In this document: positions 26,303-35,556 of the stretch, one piece after another
Numbering within the stretch: the stretch's first letter is position 1
Layout of the letters: every line of letters starts with the position of its first letter
Assembly (NCBI RefSeq): GCF_000145215.1
Contig: NC_014392.1
Coordinates: forward strand, 2,116,001 to 2,180,000
Direction of reading: 5' to 3'
Source of the DNA: Caldicellulosiruptor obsidiansis OB47
GTDB lineage: Bacteria > Bacillota > Thermoanaerobacteria > Caldicellulosiruptorales > Caldicellulosiruptoraceae
DNA: 64,000 bases
Notes under the pieces: generated by a model
Database searches by the model: none
What the model was told of the DNA's origin: nothing
What the model saw: only the letters and a program-made list of their open reading frames with translations
Made by a program: the position numbers and the translations under genes

Positions 26303-26353
26303 TATTTTGGAATAAAATAAATTCAGTAGTTGCAAACAAGAAGTATAGCTATT

Positions 26354-27391
26354 TTATCTTATTAAAAGTTTTTTGTTAAACACATTTTTAAGTGTCATAA
26401 ATAAATTATATATCCACACAATACATAAAACCCAGACAATAGACTTTGCAAGAAAGTTTAAAAACCAAAAATTATAAGTTAAGTTTACTTTAAAAGTTGC
26501 AAGTGCAAATATCCCAACAGGAAATACATATGCCCAGTATGCAAGACTAAATGGAGTTTTCAAATTTTTCAACAGTAAGATAAAAAGTGTTATTAATATC
26601 CAAAATCCAAATCCCCAGAACGCTGTTACCACCATGTTTATTAAACCAAGTAAAACTGAATCATTCATTATCCCTGTGAGTTTGAGGCTCTGAACAAAAC
26701 CTTTCAAAACGACAATCGTAGCACCTACAGGTGCAAGAAAGATAAACATGGTTGGAAAATGTCCTTTTTCAACAGGTTCATGCAAAATAAATCTGCCTTT
26801 GATTATTGGCAGATAACTCAAAAACAACATAAATCCTATTCCAAACATAGCTAAGTTAATAAAAGCTATTACACTTTTCTGATTTCCATCTATCAAATTT
26901 CTGCTTATAATCTCATTTCCAAGTATTGGTGCAATCAAATTTCCAACAGGCGGCATAAAATATGCAAAGTTTAAAACTGAGTTTGGTATTTCTTTTTTAG
27001 AAAGATGCACTAAAAATGTTATTACAGAAAATATTATCATTAGAAAACTTCCTAAGTAATAAGAAAACTTTACGAAAGAAGCCGAAAAATTGTTTCCAAA
27101 ATACTGTTGATTAATCAAAATGTTCAGCCCTACAATCAAAAGAGAAATAGGCATTGTAGCAAAATAATTTGACAAAAGAGGATTGGTTAAATCTTTTTTT
27201 ACATCTTCAAAACTTACAAACCATCTTACAAACCAGATCAAAAATATCATTACAAAAAATATAATGTTAATCAAGGTAAAGACATAAGACAGAAAGTTCT
27301 GCCCTTCAGCTTTAAAAAGATTTACCATTATTCCAGTACCCATACAAACAACAAACCATGATGGATAAAAACTTTTGATGATATTTTTCAT
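26354..27391 (-). CDS. TDT/SLAC1-family transporter
   Basis: A membrane protein of 345 residues with about ten helices, of the tellurite-resistance/dicarboxylate transporter family (TehA/SLAC1-like anion channels, malate permease Mae1, sulfite pump SSU1). The family start FYPSWFVVCMGTGIMVNLF and the later HFPTMFIFLAPVGATIV are recognisable. Transported ion unknown. The neighbouring TauE family may handle similar anions, but the units are convergent. AAGGTGG sets the start at ATG 27391. Confidence 0.8.
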   Translation of the reverse strand: MKNIIKSFYPSWFVVCMGTGIMVNLFKAEGQNFLSYVFTLINIIFFVMIFLIWFVRWFVSFEDVKKDLTNPLLSNYFATMPISLLIVGLNILINQQYFGNNFSASFVKFSYYLGSFLMIIFSVITFLVHLSKKEIPNSVLNFAYFMPPVGNLIAPILGNEIISRNLIDGNQKSVIAFINLAMFGIGFMLFLSYLPIIKGRFILHEPVEKGHFPTMFIFLAPVGATIVVLKGFVQSLKLTGIMNDSVLLGLINMVVTAFWGFGFWILITLFILLLKNLKTPFSLAYWAYVFPVGIFALATFKVNLTYNFWFLNFLAKSIVWVLCIVWIYNLFMTLKNVFNKKLLIR

Positions 27392-27465
27392 TGTTTTTCC
27401 ACCTTTCATAATTGTATAAGAATATAATTATATTATAATACATGAGTCAATAAATTTCAAATTAA

Positions 27466-27494
27466 AATTTTCAAACAGTAAAAAGAGTATTATA
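27466..27494 (+). promoter_or_regulatory. Promoter of the esterase gene
   Basis: TTTTCA and TATAAT with a 17-base spacer, about 65 bases ahead of the esterase ATG. Confidence 0.5.
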
Positions 27495-27559
27495 ATTTTT
27501 TTGGGACAATAAACAAACCTCCCGTTTAAAACATCTTTTATATGAAGGGATGATCAATA

Positions 27560-28363
27560 ATGATACCTCTTTGGGAAAAACAAAATGATATTCCTTTTTT
27601 TGACTCTGAAAACCCTTTTGAACCCCATCTTGTGCCTTACATACTTGAAAGTGGCAAAAAGCTACCTTGTATAATTGTATTTCCCGGTGGCGGGTACACA
27701 CACAGAGCACAGCATGAAGCAGAACCCGTTTGTCTTTGGCTAAACTCAATCGGAATTTCAGCATTTGCATTAAACTACAGAGTACATCCTTACAAACACC
27801 CTGCTCCTCTTTTAGATGCCAAAAGAGCAATTAGACTTGTAAGATACTTTTCTAAAAAATGGAATATTGATCCAAATAGAATTGGTGTTTTGGGTTTTTC
27901 TGCGGGTGGACACTTAGCGTCTTTGGTTGGTACACATTTTGACGGCGGTGACAAGAAAAACAATGACCCTGTTGAAAGAATTTCCTGTAGACCCGACTGT
28001 ATGGTATTATGCTACCCTGTGATAAGCCTTGCTGAATTTGCCCATGAAGGCAGCAAAAAAGCTCTGCTTGGTGAAAACCCCGACCCAGCGTTGGTGTGGG
28101 CACTTTCATCACACAACATGGTTTCAAGCAAAACACCACCAACATTCTTGTGGCATACAAGCGATGATAGTAGCGTCCCTGTCGAAAACTCTCTCTTGTT
28201 TTCAATGGCTCTAAAAAAACATGGGGTACCATTTGAACTTCACATCTTTCCTCATGGAAGACACGGGCTTGGTCTTGCCACTGATACCCTATATGTCAAA
28301 GAGTGGACAAAGCTTTGCGAAAAATGGTTTGAAAGTATAGGGTTTATAAGATATAATGTTTGA
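27560..28363 (+). CDS. Alpha/beta-hydrolase esterase (BD-FAE/acetyl-esterase-like)
   Basis: A 267-residue intracellular hydrolase. FPGGGYTHRAQHEAEP is the oxyanion region, GFSAGGHLAS the nucleophile elbow, HTSDDSSVPVENS the acid and HGRHGLGL the catalytic His. This arrangement matches the BD-FAE/acetyl-xylan esterase-type group that removes acetyl or feruloyl groups from plant sugars. GAAGGGATGATCAATA precedes the ATG. A TetR gene follows immediately but its start lies beyond the stop. Confidence 0.85.
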   Translation: MIPLWEKQNDIPFFDSENPFEPHLVPYILESGKKLPCIIVFPGGGYTHRAQHEAEPVCLWLNSIGISAFALNYRVHPYKHPAPLLDAKRAIRLVRYFSKKWNIDPNRIGVLGFSAGGHLASLVGTHFDGGDKKNNDPVERISCRPDCMVLCYPVISLAEFAHEGSKKALLGENPDPALVWALSSHNMVSSKTPPTFLWHTSDDSSVPVENSLLFSMALKKHGVPFELHIFPHGRHGLGLATDTLYVKEWTKLCEKWFESIGFIRYNV

Positions 28364-28404
28364 TAGTAAAATGCATTTTCAACTTTAAAAGAAAGGGATT
28401 GCAA

Positions 28405-29010
28405 ATGCTTCTTAGAAAAGAAGGAAGAAAAAGAGAACAGAAGAAGATAATAAAAGAAAACAAACTTTTAGAGGCTGCATACAATCTTTTTATTGAAAAG
28501 GGAATAACAGCTACTGCAATAGATGAAATAGTAAAGAAAGCTGGCGTTGCAAAAGGAACTTTTTATCTTTATTTCAAGGACAAAGAGGATATCTTGGAAA
28601 AGTTAATTCTCAAAAAAAGCAGCGAGATTGTCAAAAAAGCATTGCAGGAAGTCTCAAGCAAAGAATTTCCTTCGCCTGTTGACAAATTCTTGTTTTTTCT
28701 TGAGTATATTATAGATTATCTTAGCAAAAACAGAATGTTATTTAGATTCTTAAAAAAGGATTTTTCATGGGTGTTTTATAAAAAGATTACCGAAAATGAC
28801 CAGCTTGTTGAAATCAAAAAAGCAAAAGAGATGTTTTTGAAAAACCTCAATACAAACTATTCTCAAGAAGAACTTGAAATGGTAATATTCATGATACTTG
28901 AGCTTGTAAGCTCACTCACTTACTCGAGCATTGTCAACAGTGAACCTGCTCCAATCGAAAAGGTAAAACCCCTTCTTCTGTTCACAATTCGAAAAATTCT
29001 TGAAAATTGA
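28405..29010 (+). CDS. TetR-family transcriptional regulator
   Basis: A 201-residue repressor. The N-terminal HTH is clear (LLEAAYNLFIEKGITATAI then AGVAKGTFYLYFKDKEDIL). The C-terminal ligand domain is helical and specific to its own subgroup. AAAGGGA sets the start at ATG 28405. It lies between an esterase and the apbE operon; with 110 bases of repeats between it and apbE, it may or may not control that operon. Confidence 0.9.
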   Translation: MLLRKEGRKREQKKIIKENKLLEAAYNLFIEKGITATAIDEIVKKAGVAKGTFYLYFKDKEDILEKLILKKSSEIVKKALQEVSSKEFPSPVDKFLFFLEYIIDYLSKNRMLFRFLKKDFSWVFYKKITENDQLVEIKKAKEMFLKNLNTNYSQEELEMVIFMILELVSSLTYSSIVNSEPAPIEKVKPLLLFTIRKILEN

Positions 29011-29063
29011 ATTTCACAATTTTTTAATTTCATTTCACAATCTTTTCACAATTTGTTCACACA
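28980..29063 (+). promoter_or_regulatory. Helically phased TTCACA direct repeats upstream of apbE
   Basis: TTCACA occurs at 28981, 29013, 29034, 29045 and 29056. Three copies match over nine bases, TTTCACAAT. Spacings are 32, 21, 11 and 11 bases, that is multiples of one helical turn, so all face one side of the DNA. Direct hexamers every 11 bases resemble binding sites of OmpR-type response regulators such as the Gram-positive Pho box TT(A/C/T)ACA. The apbE -10 box is downstream at 29092-29097 with no good -35, as expected for an activated promoter. Confidence 0.6.
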
Positions 29064-29091
29064 CCATCTCTTTTTTTGCCTTATAATAGAT

Positions 29092-29097
29092 ATTACA
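29092..29097 (+). promoter_or_regulatory. -10 box TATAAT of the apbE operon
   Basis: A perfect TATAAT lies 24 bases before the apbE TTG start. No recognisable -35 element is at the proper distance. Confidence 0.6.
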
Positions 29098-29120
29098 AAA
29101 ACTGCACAGAAGGAGCTTGA

Positions 29121-30122
29121 TTGACAGTAATGGACACAGCCTTGATTTCAAATGAGATAAAGACTATAAAATCAATGTTTGCACTTGGCACAGACATTCA
29201 TTTTGTTTTTTATCAGCCAAACTTTGAATGTGCATTTGACAGAGCTCATAATTTTATTTTAGATATGGAAAATAAGTTGTCAGTTTTCAGACCAAAAAGC
29301 TTGGTATCAAAATTAAATAGATATGGAAGTTATATCCCCATAAAGGTTTGTCCTGAGGTTTATAATCTCATAAAAAAATCGCTTGAATACAGCAAATTTT
29401 CAGAAGGCTATTTTGACATAACAATAAAAAGACTTATGGACCTGTGGAAAGAAGCAAAACAAAAAAACCAAATGCCGTCAAAAGAAGAAGTAGAACTTGC
29501 TCTTACTTTTTCAGGCTCAGAAAATGTACAGCTTTTACAAAACTACAAAGTAAAGCTCAAAAACAAAGTCAAGCTTGACTTTGGAGCTATTGCCAAAGGC
29601 TTTCTTGCAGACAAAATACGTGAGATTTTTGAACAGGAAGGTATAAATTCAGCAATTGTCGACCTTGGCGGGCACATACTGACAGTTGGGAAAAAACACG
29701 ATGAGAGCCTTTGGAAGGTGGGAATTCGGCATCCTTTTAAAACAAGAGAAGATGTGCTGGGTTTTTTAGAGCTTGGTAGTACTTCAGTTGTAACCTCAGC
29801 AAGTTATGAAAGGTATTTTACAATTGATGGCAAAAAACTTTCACATATAATCAATCCAAAAACAGGATTTCCTGCAAAAGATGACATCGCAAGTATAACC
29901 GTTGTTGACACAAACTCGACATTTGCAGATGCGATGTCAACTGCCCTTTTTGCTATGGGATTTAAAAAGGCCATAAGCTTCATACAGGACAGCAAAACTA
30001 TTGAAGCAGTGGTTGCTACTTCTTTTCGAGAAATATATATAACACCAGGGCTTGCACAAAAGTTTACCCTGTGCGACAGCTCATTTAGAGTTATCAAGAC
30101 AAATGAGGTGATTGTTCTGTGA
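29121..30122 (+). CDS. apbE: FAD:protein FMN transferase ApbE
   Basis: ApbE attaches FMN covalently to a Thr in a target protein's SGAT-type motif. The 333-residue protein shows the N-terminal MGTDI-like ALGTDIHF, DFGAIAKGFLADKI, the FAD-site ILTVG region and the metal-binding DAMSTALFAMG near 275. No lipobox or signal sequence is seen. The likely start is TTG 29121 with AAGGAG five bases ahead; ATG 29130 is the alternative. Its stop overlaps the GTG start of the next gene (GTGA), whose product carries a target motif, so the two are translationally coupled. Confidence 0.9.
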   Translation: MTVMDTALISNEIKTIKSMFALGTDIHFVFYQPNFECAFDRAHNFILDMENKLSVFRPKSLVSKLNRYGSYIPIKVCPEVYNLIKKSLEYSKFSEGYFDITIKRLMDLWKEAKQKNQMPSKEEVELALTFSGSENVQLLQNYKVKLKNKVKLDFGAIAKGFLADKIREIFEQEGINSAIVDLGGHILTVGKKHDESLWKVGIRHPFKTREDVLGFLELGSTSVVTSASYERYFTIDGKKLSHIINPKTGFPAKDDIASITVVDTNSTFADAMSTALFAMGFKKAISFIQDSKTIEAVVATSFREIYITPGLAQKFTLCDSSFRVIKTNEVIVL

Positions 30123-31405
30123 CAAAAAAAGTAATGCCAACACAAATACTAAGGTTTTTCATCCAGCTTATTTCACTTATTTTCTTTCCTCTTTCTTTTG
30201 CAATGCTTATATCTCAAATAAAAAGCCTTTATTTAGCCTTTTTGGGCAAGGAAAACTTTCAATTTAATCAGAACTTTATAATGCTTATTGTAACCCTGAT
30301 TATCACAATCTTTTTGGGAAGGTTTTTTTGCGGCTGGGTATGTGCATTCGGGAGCATTTTGGAATGGATACATTTTTTGGCCAAGAAAATCTTTAAAAAG
30401 ACATTTGAAATGCCTAAAAAATTAGATAGCTTTCTTAAAATGATAAAATACCTTGTGCTTGTGTATCTCATTGTGATTGTGTGGACGTTTGGAAAAACTT
30501 TTTATGCTGACCCCTGGGATGCCTTTGACAACCTGCTATCTTTGAATTTTGATATAAAGACATACTTGCCAAGCTTTGTATTTTTTGTGTTTGTATTAAT
30601 CTTGAGCCTTTTTGTAAACAGAGCCCATTGCAGATACTTCTGCCCACTTGGTGCAATCTTCAATATAATCTCCAGAGCAAAACTTTTATTTGTCAAAAAG
30701 GCAGACAAAAACTGTGGAAAGTGCAGCATATGTAGTAGCACGTGCCCAATGGGAATAGATATGAATAATGTTGAAAATTACAAAGGTGAGTGCATAGCGT
30801 GTGTAAAATGCGTTGAAAGCTGTCCAAGGTTAAATATTGAGCTGAACATCGCAAAGACCAAAATAGACCCACGGTATACCTCTGCCGCAGCCATTGCAGG
30901 CATGTTTTCAGTTGCAAGCTTTTTTGCTACTGCTTTTTCTATTGAACCATTGAACCAAAAATTTTCATCTTCAAAACCTTCAACAACTTTTTCACAAAGT
31001 ATCCAATCTGAAAATAACTCGGGCTTGCAAGAAAATCAAACTGAATCAGAAAATACAAGCCTTGTTACACAAAATTCTCAGGAAACTACCACACAAAAAT
31101 CTGCCTCTAAAATTTACAAAGATGGAACATATACAGGCGAAGGTTTTGGATACAGACCAGGGCTTGTTGTTCAGGTTACAATCAAAAACGATAAAATTAC
31201 AGATATTCAAATAATCTCTCATCACGAAACACCAAGCTTTGCACAGCTGCCATTTGAGATTATTCCTAAAGAGATAATAGAGTCTCAGTCAACAAATGTT
31301 GATATTATCTCTGGTGCAACAAGGACCTCTTATGGTATTATCATGGCAGTAGAAGATGCGCTCAGTAAGGCAAAGATTGAAAATACTGAATCGGCACAAA
31401 ATTAA
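30119..31405 (+). CDS. Membrane 4Fe-4S ferredoxin with extracytoplasmic FMN-binding domain
   Basis: A 428-residue electron-transfer fusion. A NapH/NosR-like membrane part has CGWVCAFG and CRYFCPLG. Two cytoplasmic 4Fe-4S motifs follow (CGKCSICSSTCP and CIACVKCVESCP, about 200-240). A further helix near 260 and a Ser/Thr/Gln-rich linker (about 285-335) lead to a C-terminal FMN-binding domain. DIISGATRTSYG has Thr401 as the likely flavinylation site. With ApbE encoded directly upstream, this protein probably passes electrons from inside the cell to a flavin outside. The final acceptor is unknown. Confidence 0.87.
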   Translation: MTKKVMPTQILRFFIQLISLIFFPLSFAMLISQIKSLYLAFLGKENFQFNQNFIMLIVTLIITIFLGRFFCGWVCAFGSILEWIHFLAKKIFKKTFEMPKKLDSFLKMIKYLVLVYLIVIVWTFGKTFYADPWDAFDNLLSLNFDIKTYLPSFVFFVFVLILSLFVNRAHCRYFCPLGAIFNIISRAKLLFVKKADKNCGKCSICSSTCPMGIDMNNVENYKGECIACVKCVESCPRLNIELNIAKTKIDPRYTSAAAIAGMFSVASFFATAFSIEPLNQKFSSSKPSTTFSQSIQSENNSGLQENQTESENTSLVTQNSQETTTQKSASKIYKDGTYTGEGFGYRPGLVVQVTIKNDKITDIQIISHHETPSFAQLPFEIIPKEIIESQSTNVDIISGATRTSYGIIMAVEDALSKAKIENTESAQN

Positions 31406-31414
31406 AAAGCACAC

Positions 31415-31452
31415 GGGCTGCTCAAAATTAAGAGGGTTTAGCAGCCCATTTT
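31415..31452. terminator. Terminator between the flavin operon and pabC
   Basis: GGGCTGCT pairs with AGCAGCCC around a long loop and is followed by six T on the plus strand. It lies between convergent genes and may also serve pabC. Confidence 0.75.
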
Positions 31453-31469
31453 TTGTTGTTTTTTATCTT

Positions 31470-32222
31470 TTAACACACCCACGGCCGTTCAAATTTTTCC
31501 ATGCTCAGTAAATACTCTGCAAAACTTCGCTGTTTAAACTCAATGTTATCAATCCGCAAAACAGGGAAAATGCCTGCTATACTGCTTGTAATAAAACATT
31601 CATCCATATTCTTAATATCTTCTATTTTCAAATAAGCCTTTTTTACCATGTACCCTAACTCCTCTGATACCCGTATCACATGTTTTCTGACAATGCCAGG
31701 AAGCAGACCGCACAAAATGTGAGGGGTATAAATCACTTTATCTTTTCTAAAAAAAATGTTAGCAAACGCTGCCTCGCATATAAAACCATCTTGATTGAGA
31801 AAAAGACAGCTGTCAAATCCTTTTCTCTTGGCACTTTTTTCTTCAATTAAATTGACACCTATATTGGTAGTTTTTATATAGTTGAGTATATTAGCTTTAT
31901 CCTTTCTTGTCCGTGCGATTTTTAGCTCAAAACCTTTTTGGAAAAGAGCTTTGCTATACCTTACTTCCTTTAGTTCTAAAATCAAATTGCCATCAAGACA
32001 TAAAATTCTTACCCCACCATAATCTTTCCCATAGCAGGCTATATACCTCTCTAAGGTTTCCTTGAACTTTTCAAATCCTAAATCAAATCCAAGCCCAAGT
32101 ATCCAAAAAGCCCTTTTAAATCTCATGAAATGGTCATACAAAAAATGTGCACCCTTTTTATCAAAATAGATTGTCTCAAAAGGAAACAAACCAAAGCCAT
32201 ATGAATGGAAAAACTTTTCCAA
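31470..32222 (-). CDS. pabC: Aminodeoxychorismate lyase / class IV aminotransferase
   Basis: PabC releases pyruvate from aminodeoxychorismate to give 4-aminobenzoate for folate. The protein is about 250 residues from TTG 32222, which has AAGGAGG eight bases ahead. It has the fold-type IV PLP Lys in NYIKTTNIG and the cofactor Glu in ICEAAFANIFF, then CGLLPGIVR. The neighbouring pabB and pabA support this over branched-chain aminotransferase. Confidence 0.87.
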   Translation of the reverse strand: MEKFFHSYGFGLFPFETIYFDKKGAHFLYDHFMRFKRAFWILGLGFDLGFEKFKETLERYIACYGKDYGGVRILCLDGNLILELKEVRYSKALFQKGFELKIARTRKDKANILNYIKTTNIGVNLIEEKSAKRKGFDSCLFLNQDGFICEAAFANIFFRKDKVIYTPHILCGLLPGIVRKHVIRVSEELGYMVKKAYLKIEDIKNMDECFITSSIAGIFPVLRIDNIEFKQRSFAEYLLSMEKFERPWVC

Positions 32223-32238
32223 ATTTTGAACCTCCTTT

Positions 32239-33558
32239 TCAAGCACCTGCAAAATGGTTTATCCCCAAAATTTCAAAAAACGGTCTCCCTTTGTAGATTG
32301 TCTCCCACCACTCATCCTCTTCTTGAGAGTCCCATACAATACCGCCGCCAACACTAAAGTATGCCGTGTCACCTTCTACAACAAGCGTTCTGATTGCAAT
32401 GTTAAAATCCATGTTGAAATTGTTTGAGATATAACCAATAGAGCCGCAGTATATTCCTCGCGGACACTTCTCAAGCTCCTCTATAATCTTTATAGCATTT
32501 AGCTTTGGTGCACCTGTTATTGAACCGCCAGGAAAGGTTGCTTCAATTATCCTTTTCAAATCTACACCGTTTAAAAGATTTCCCTTTATTGTTGAGACAA
32601 GATGAAAAACTGTTGAATATTCCTCAACATCAAAGAGTTTTTCAACTTCAATTGACTCTGGAATACATATCTTGGCAAAATCATTTCTCTCAAGGTCAAC
32701 AATCATCAAAAGCTCTGACCTGCACTTTATATTGTTATATAATTCATCTTTCAAAGCTCTGTCTTCTTCTGGTGTTTTCCCGCGCTTAGATGTACCTTTT
32801 ATGGGTTTGGTTATTATAGTATCCCCTCTTTTTCTCAAAAAAAGTTCAGGCGACGTTGATATTATTGATGCTTGTGGAAACTTTATATACGCATGGTAAC
32901 AGCCATAGTTTCTTTTTCTGAGGTCAAAATACAAAAAGTCAGGATCAAATACGCCTTTTACAAAAAAGCGCTGTGAAAGGTTTACCTGGTAAACATCACC
33001 TTCGTAAATATAGTCCTTTATTCTTTTCACTGCCTGCATGTATTCTGACTTTTCAAAGTTGCACCAAGCTCTTTCAACCTCAGACTTTTTAAAGCTTGGC
33101 AGAGCAAGGTTTTCACTTTTTAGTATTATTTCAAATTCCCTTGCCAAGGCTTTGGATGTAAAAGAAGCATATGTCCTTTTTTCAAAGTGGTCAATGACTA
33201 TAAAATCTTCAAAATATCCAAAATATGCTTTGGGTACATAAGAGGTATCTTTTTTCCTTTCAACTTCAAAAAGGTCAACACCAAAGTTATAAGAAAAGTA
33301 TCCTGCAAAGCCACCATTGAAGACAAAGCCAGAAGGGTTAAATTTTTCTGTTACTTTATTTGAAAGTTGGTTTAAATATTCAAAAACATTATCGTCTTCA
33401 CTCAATATATAAACTTCCTTGGGCTTTAAAAACAAAAAAGAATATCTCCCATACTTTCTACTCAGCATACTGCTCTCAAGCAAAACTGAAAAATCGGTTT
33501 TCAAATGACAAAAAATCAAAAATGGGTCAGGTACTATGTTATAAACTAAAATCTGCAC
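32239..33558 (-). CDS. pabB: Aminodeoxychorismate synthase component I
   Basis: A 439-residue chorismate-using enzyme that, with PabA, makes aminodeoxychorismate. The catalytic Lys motif of PabB, PIKGT, is present in ITKPIKGTSKRG, which separates it from anthranilate synthase. Also conserved are YQVNLSQRF, ISTSPELFLR, SELLMIVDLERND and FPGGSITGAPK. The GTG start at 33558 lies nine bases after the pabA stop. Confidence 0.93.
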   Translation of the reverse strand: MQILVYNIVPDPFLIFCHLKTDFSVLLESSMLSRKYGRYSFLFLKPKEVYILSEDDNVFEYLNQLSNKVTEKFNPSGFVFNGGFAGYFSYNFGVDLFEVERKKDTSYVPKAYFGYFEDFIVIDHFEKRTYASFTSKALAREFEIILKSENLALPSFKKSEVERAWCNFEKSEYMQAVKRIKDYIYEGDVYQVNLSQRFFVKGVFDPDFLYFDLRKRNYGCYHAYIKFPQASIISTSPELFLRKRGDTIITKPIKGTSKRGKTPEEDRALKDELYNNIKCRSELLMIVDLERNDFAKICIPESIEVEKLFDVEEYSTVFHLVSTIKGNLLNGVDLKRIIEATFPGGSITGAPKLNAIKIIEELEKCPRGIYCGSIGYISNNFNMDFNIAIRTLVVEGDTAYFSVGGGIVWDSQEEDEWWETIYKGRPFFEILGINHFAGA

Positions 33559-33567
33559 TCTTAATTC

Positions 33568-34131
33568 TCACCCTTTTAAAAAATTTTTAAGCATCAAAAG
33601 TCCATGCTGAGTTGCAATTGATTCAGGATGAAACTGAACACCCTCTATTTTAAACCTTTTGTGTCTTATACCCATAACCTCTCCCTCTTGCGATGTTGCT
33701 GTGACGGTAAGTTGTAGAGTGTCAATATCATCTATTACAAGAGAGTGGTATCGCACAACGCGCAGAGGATTTTTGAGGTTTTCAAATATTCCTTTTTGGT
33801 CATGAAATATTGTATCTACAATCCCGTGCATAGGTCTTTTTGCTTTTTTTAGTTTTGCTCCAAAGAACATGCCAATTGCTTGATGTCCAAGACATACACC
33901 AAGAATATTTTTTGACTCTTTAAACCTATCTATGATTTCAAACAAAATCCTATCATCAAAAGGTCTTCCCGGTCCAGGAGAAAGAACAATGTGACTCGGG
34001 TTTAACTTGTAAATATCTTCTATAGTAAGCTTGTCACGGTTTATCACAGTAGTATCCGTCTTCAGTCTCAAAAAATAGTTGTAGAGATTATACGTAAACG
34101 AATCAAAATTGTCAACAATCAAGACCTTCAT
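33568..34131 (-). CDS. pabA: Aminodeoxychorismate synthase, glutamine amidotransferase component
   Basis: PabA supplies ammonia from glutamine to PabB. It is 187 residues from ATG 34131 (GGAAGGTG ahead). The class I amidotransferase motifs are VDNFDSFTYNL, LSPGPGRP, GVCLGHQAIG with nucleophile Cys80, and FHPESIATQHG with the His-Glu pair. It is first in the pabA-pabB-pabC operon. In many Firmicutes such a subunit also serves anthranilate synthase. Confidence 0.93.
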   Translation of the reverse strand: MKVLIVDNFDSFTYNLYNYFLRLKTDTTVINRDKLTIEDIYKLNPSHIVLSPGPGRPFDDRILFEIIDRFKESKNILGVCLGHQAIGMFFGAKLKKAKRPMHGIVDTIFHDQKGIFENLKNPLRVVRYHSLVIDDIDTLQLTVTATSQEGEVMGIRHKRFKIEGVQFHPESIATQHGLLMLKNFLKG

Positions 34132-34367
34132 TGTAAAAAACACCTTCCTTAGTTTGCTAGAGACTATTTTTGATAGTATCTCTTGTGATACTTTATATCA
34201 AAAAAGTGCATTCTTGTATTCTTGAGCTTTTCATTATTATACTATAACTTGCAAAGACACATATCAACATTTTACAACATTCTGTTAAAATTGAGCTATT
34301 CACAAATATCAAAAAAGGATTATAATTTTACTTACCTGAAAATTTTGAAAGGAGTTGAAAAGGTAAA

Positions 34368-35489
34368 ATGGCAAAATCAAAGGTGTATTTTACAGATTTT
34401 AAAACTAAACCCGGGTATAATATGCTTGATAAGCTCGAAAACCTTGTAAAAAAAGCAGGGATTGAAACAATCGATTTTAAAAACAAGTTTGTTGCTATCA
34501 AAGTCCATTTTGGTGAACCTGGAAATCTTGCTTATATAAGACCAAACTATGTTGCAAGGATTGTAAAACTCATTAAAAATCTTGGTGGTAAACCTTTTGT
34601 CACAGATGCTAACACTCTCTACACTGGAAGAAGAAGCAACGCTTTGGACCACTTAGAAGCAGCTTACGAAAATGGGTTTAACCCGCTTGTGCTTGGCTGC
34701 CATGTAATCATTGCAGATGGTCTGAAAGGGACAGAGTACAGAGAGATTGAGGTAAACCTCAAACACACACAAAAAGCAAAGATTGGTTCTGCCATTGCGG
34801 ATGCTGACATTATAATCTCAATGAACCACTTCAAAGGTCATGAAATGACTGGTTTTGGCGGTGCTATAAAAAACATTGGTATGGGTTCTGGTTCGCGCGG
34901 TGGAAAACTTTTTATGCACTCATCTTCAAAGCCGGTTATAAAGGTTTCAAAATGTGTCGGGTGTGGAATGTGTGTAAAAAGCTGCGCACAGCTTGCTATT
35001 ACGCTCAATGAGAAAAAGAAGGCTGCTATTGATTATGAAAAGTGTGTTGGGTGTGGTCAGTGCGTTGCTGTGTGCCAGTTTGGCGCAGCGACTGTCAAGT
35101 GGGATGAGGCAGCATCAATTGCAAGTGAGAAGATTGCTGAGTATACTTATGCAGTGCTCAAAGACAAGCCTAATTTTCATATAAATTTTATAATGAACAT
35201 CTCTCCTGACTGCGACTGCTGGTCACACAACGATATTCCTGTTGCACCTGACATTGGCATTGCAGCATCGTTTGACCCTGTTGCGCTTGACAAGGCATGT
35301 GTTGACCTTGTAAATAGCTCTGCATTCACACCAGCTGGGTCTGTGTTTGAAAAGGCAAAGCACATTGAGGTTGATGGCAAGATTGACAGGTTCAAAAGTG
35401 TACATCCTGACACAGACTGGAGAGTAGCATTAAAACATGCTCAAGAGATTGGACTTGGAAGTTTGGAATATGAACTGATCAAAGTTTAA
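34368..35489 (+). CDS. DUF362 iron-sulfur protein
   Basis: A 373-residue protein with an N-terminal DUF362 domain (VAIKVHFGEPGN, FVTDANTLYTGRR, SMNHFKGHEMTGFGGAIKNIGMG). Two ferredoxin-type 4Fe-4S motifs follow (CVGCGMCVKSCA and CVGCGQCVAVC, about 195-240), then a C-terminal part with CDCW. Such proteins are frequent in anaerobes and are presumed electron carriers or redox enzymes, but their reaction is not established. It is monocistronic, with GGAGTTGAAAAGGTAAA ahead of the ATG. Confidence 0.88.
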   Translation: MAKSKVYFTDFKTKPGYNMLDKLENLVKKAGIETIDFKNKFVAIKVHFGEPGNLAYIRPNYVARIVKLIKNLGGKPFVTDANTLYTGRRSNALDHLEAAYENGFNPLVLGCHVIIADGLKGTEYREIEVNLKHTQKAKIGSAIADADIIISMNHFKGHEMTGFGGAIKNIGMGSGSRGGKLFMHSSSKPVIKVSKCVGCGMCVKSCAQLAITLNEKKKAAIDYEKCVGCGQCVAVCQFGAATVKWDEAASIASEKIAEYTYAVLKDKPNFHINFIMNISPDCDCWSHNDIPVAPDIGIAASFDPVALDKACVDLVNSSAFTPAGSVFEKAKHIEVDGKIDRFKSVHPDTDWRVALKHAQEIGLGSLEYELIKV

Positions 35490-35505
35490 ATTGCACAATA
35501 AATTT

Positions 35506-35541
35506 AGGGGCTGTCCAAAAAATAGGTGGAGAGCCCCTTTC
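35506..35541 (+). terminator. Terminator of the DUF362 gene
   Basis: AGGGGCT pairs with AGCCCCT and is followed by TTT. It starts 16 bases after the stop. Confidence 0.65.
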
Positions 35542-35556
35542 ATATAATATTTTCTA

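Noticed and set aside
29012-29063. CRISPR-like array at the TTTCACAAT repeats
   Set aside because: Repeats are only 9 bases with 2 to 23-base gaps and no unique spacers of constant length; a regulatory array fits better.
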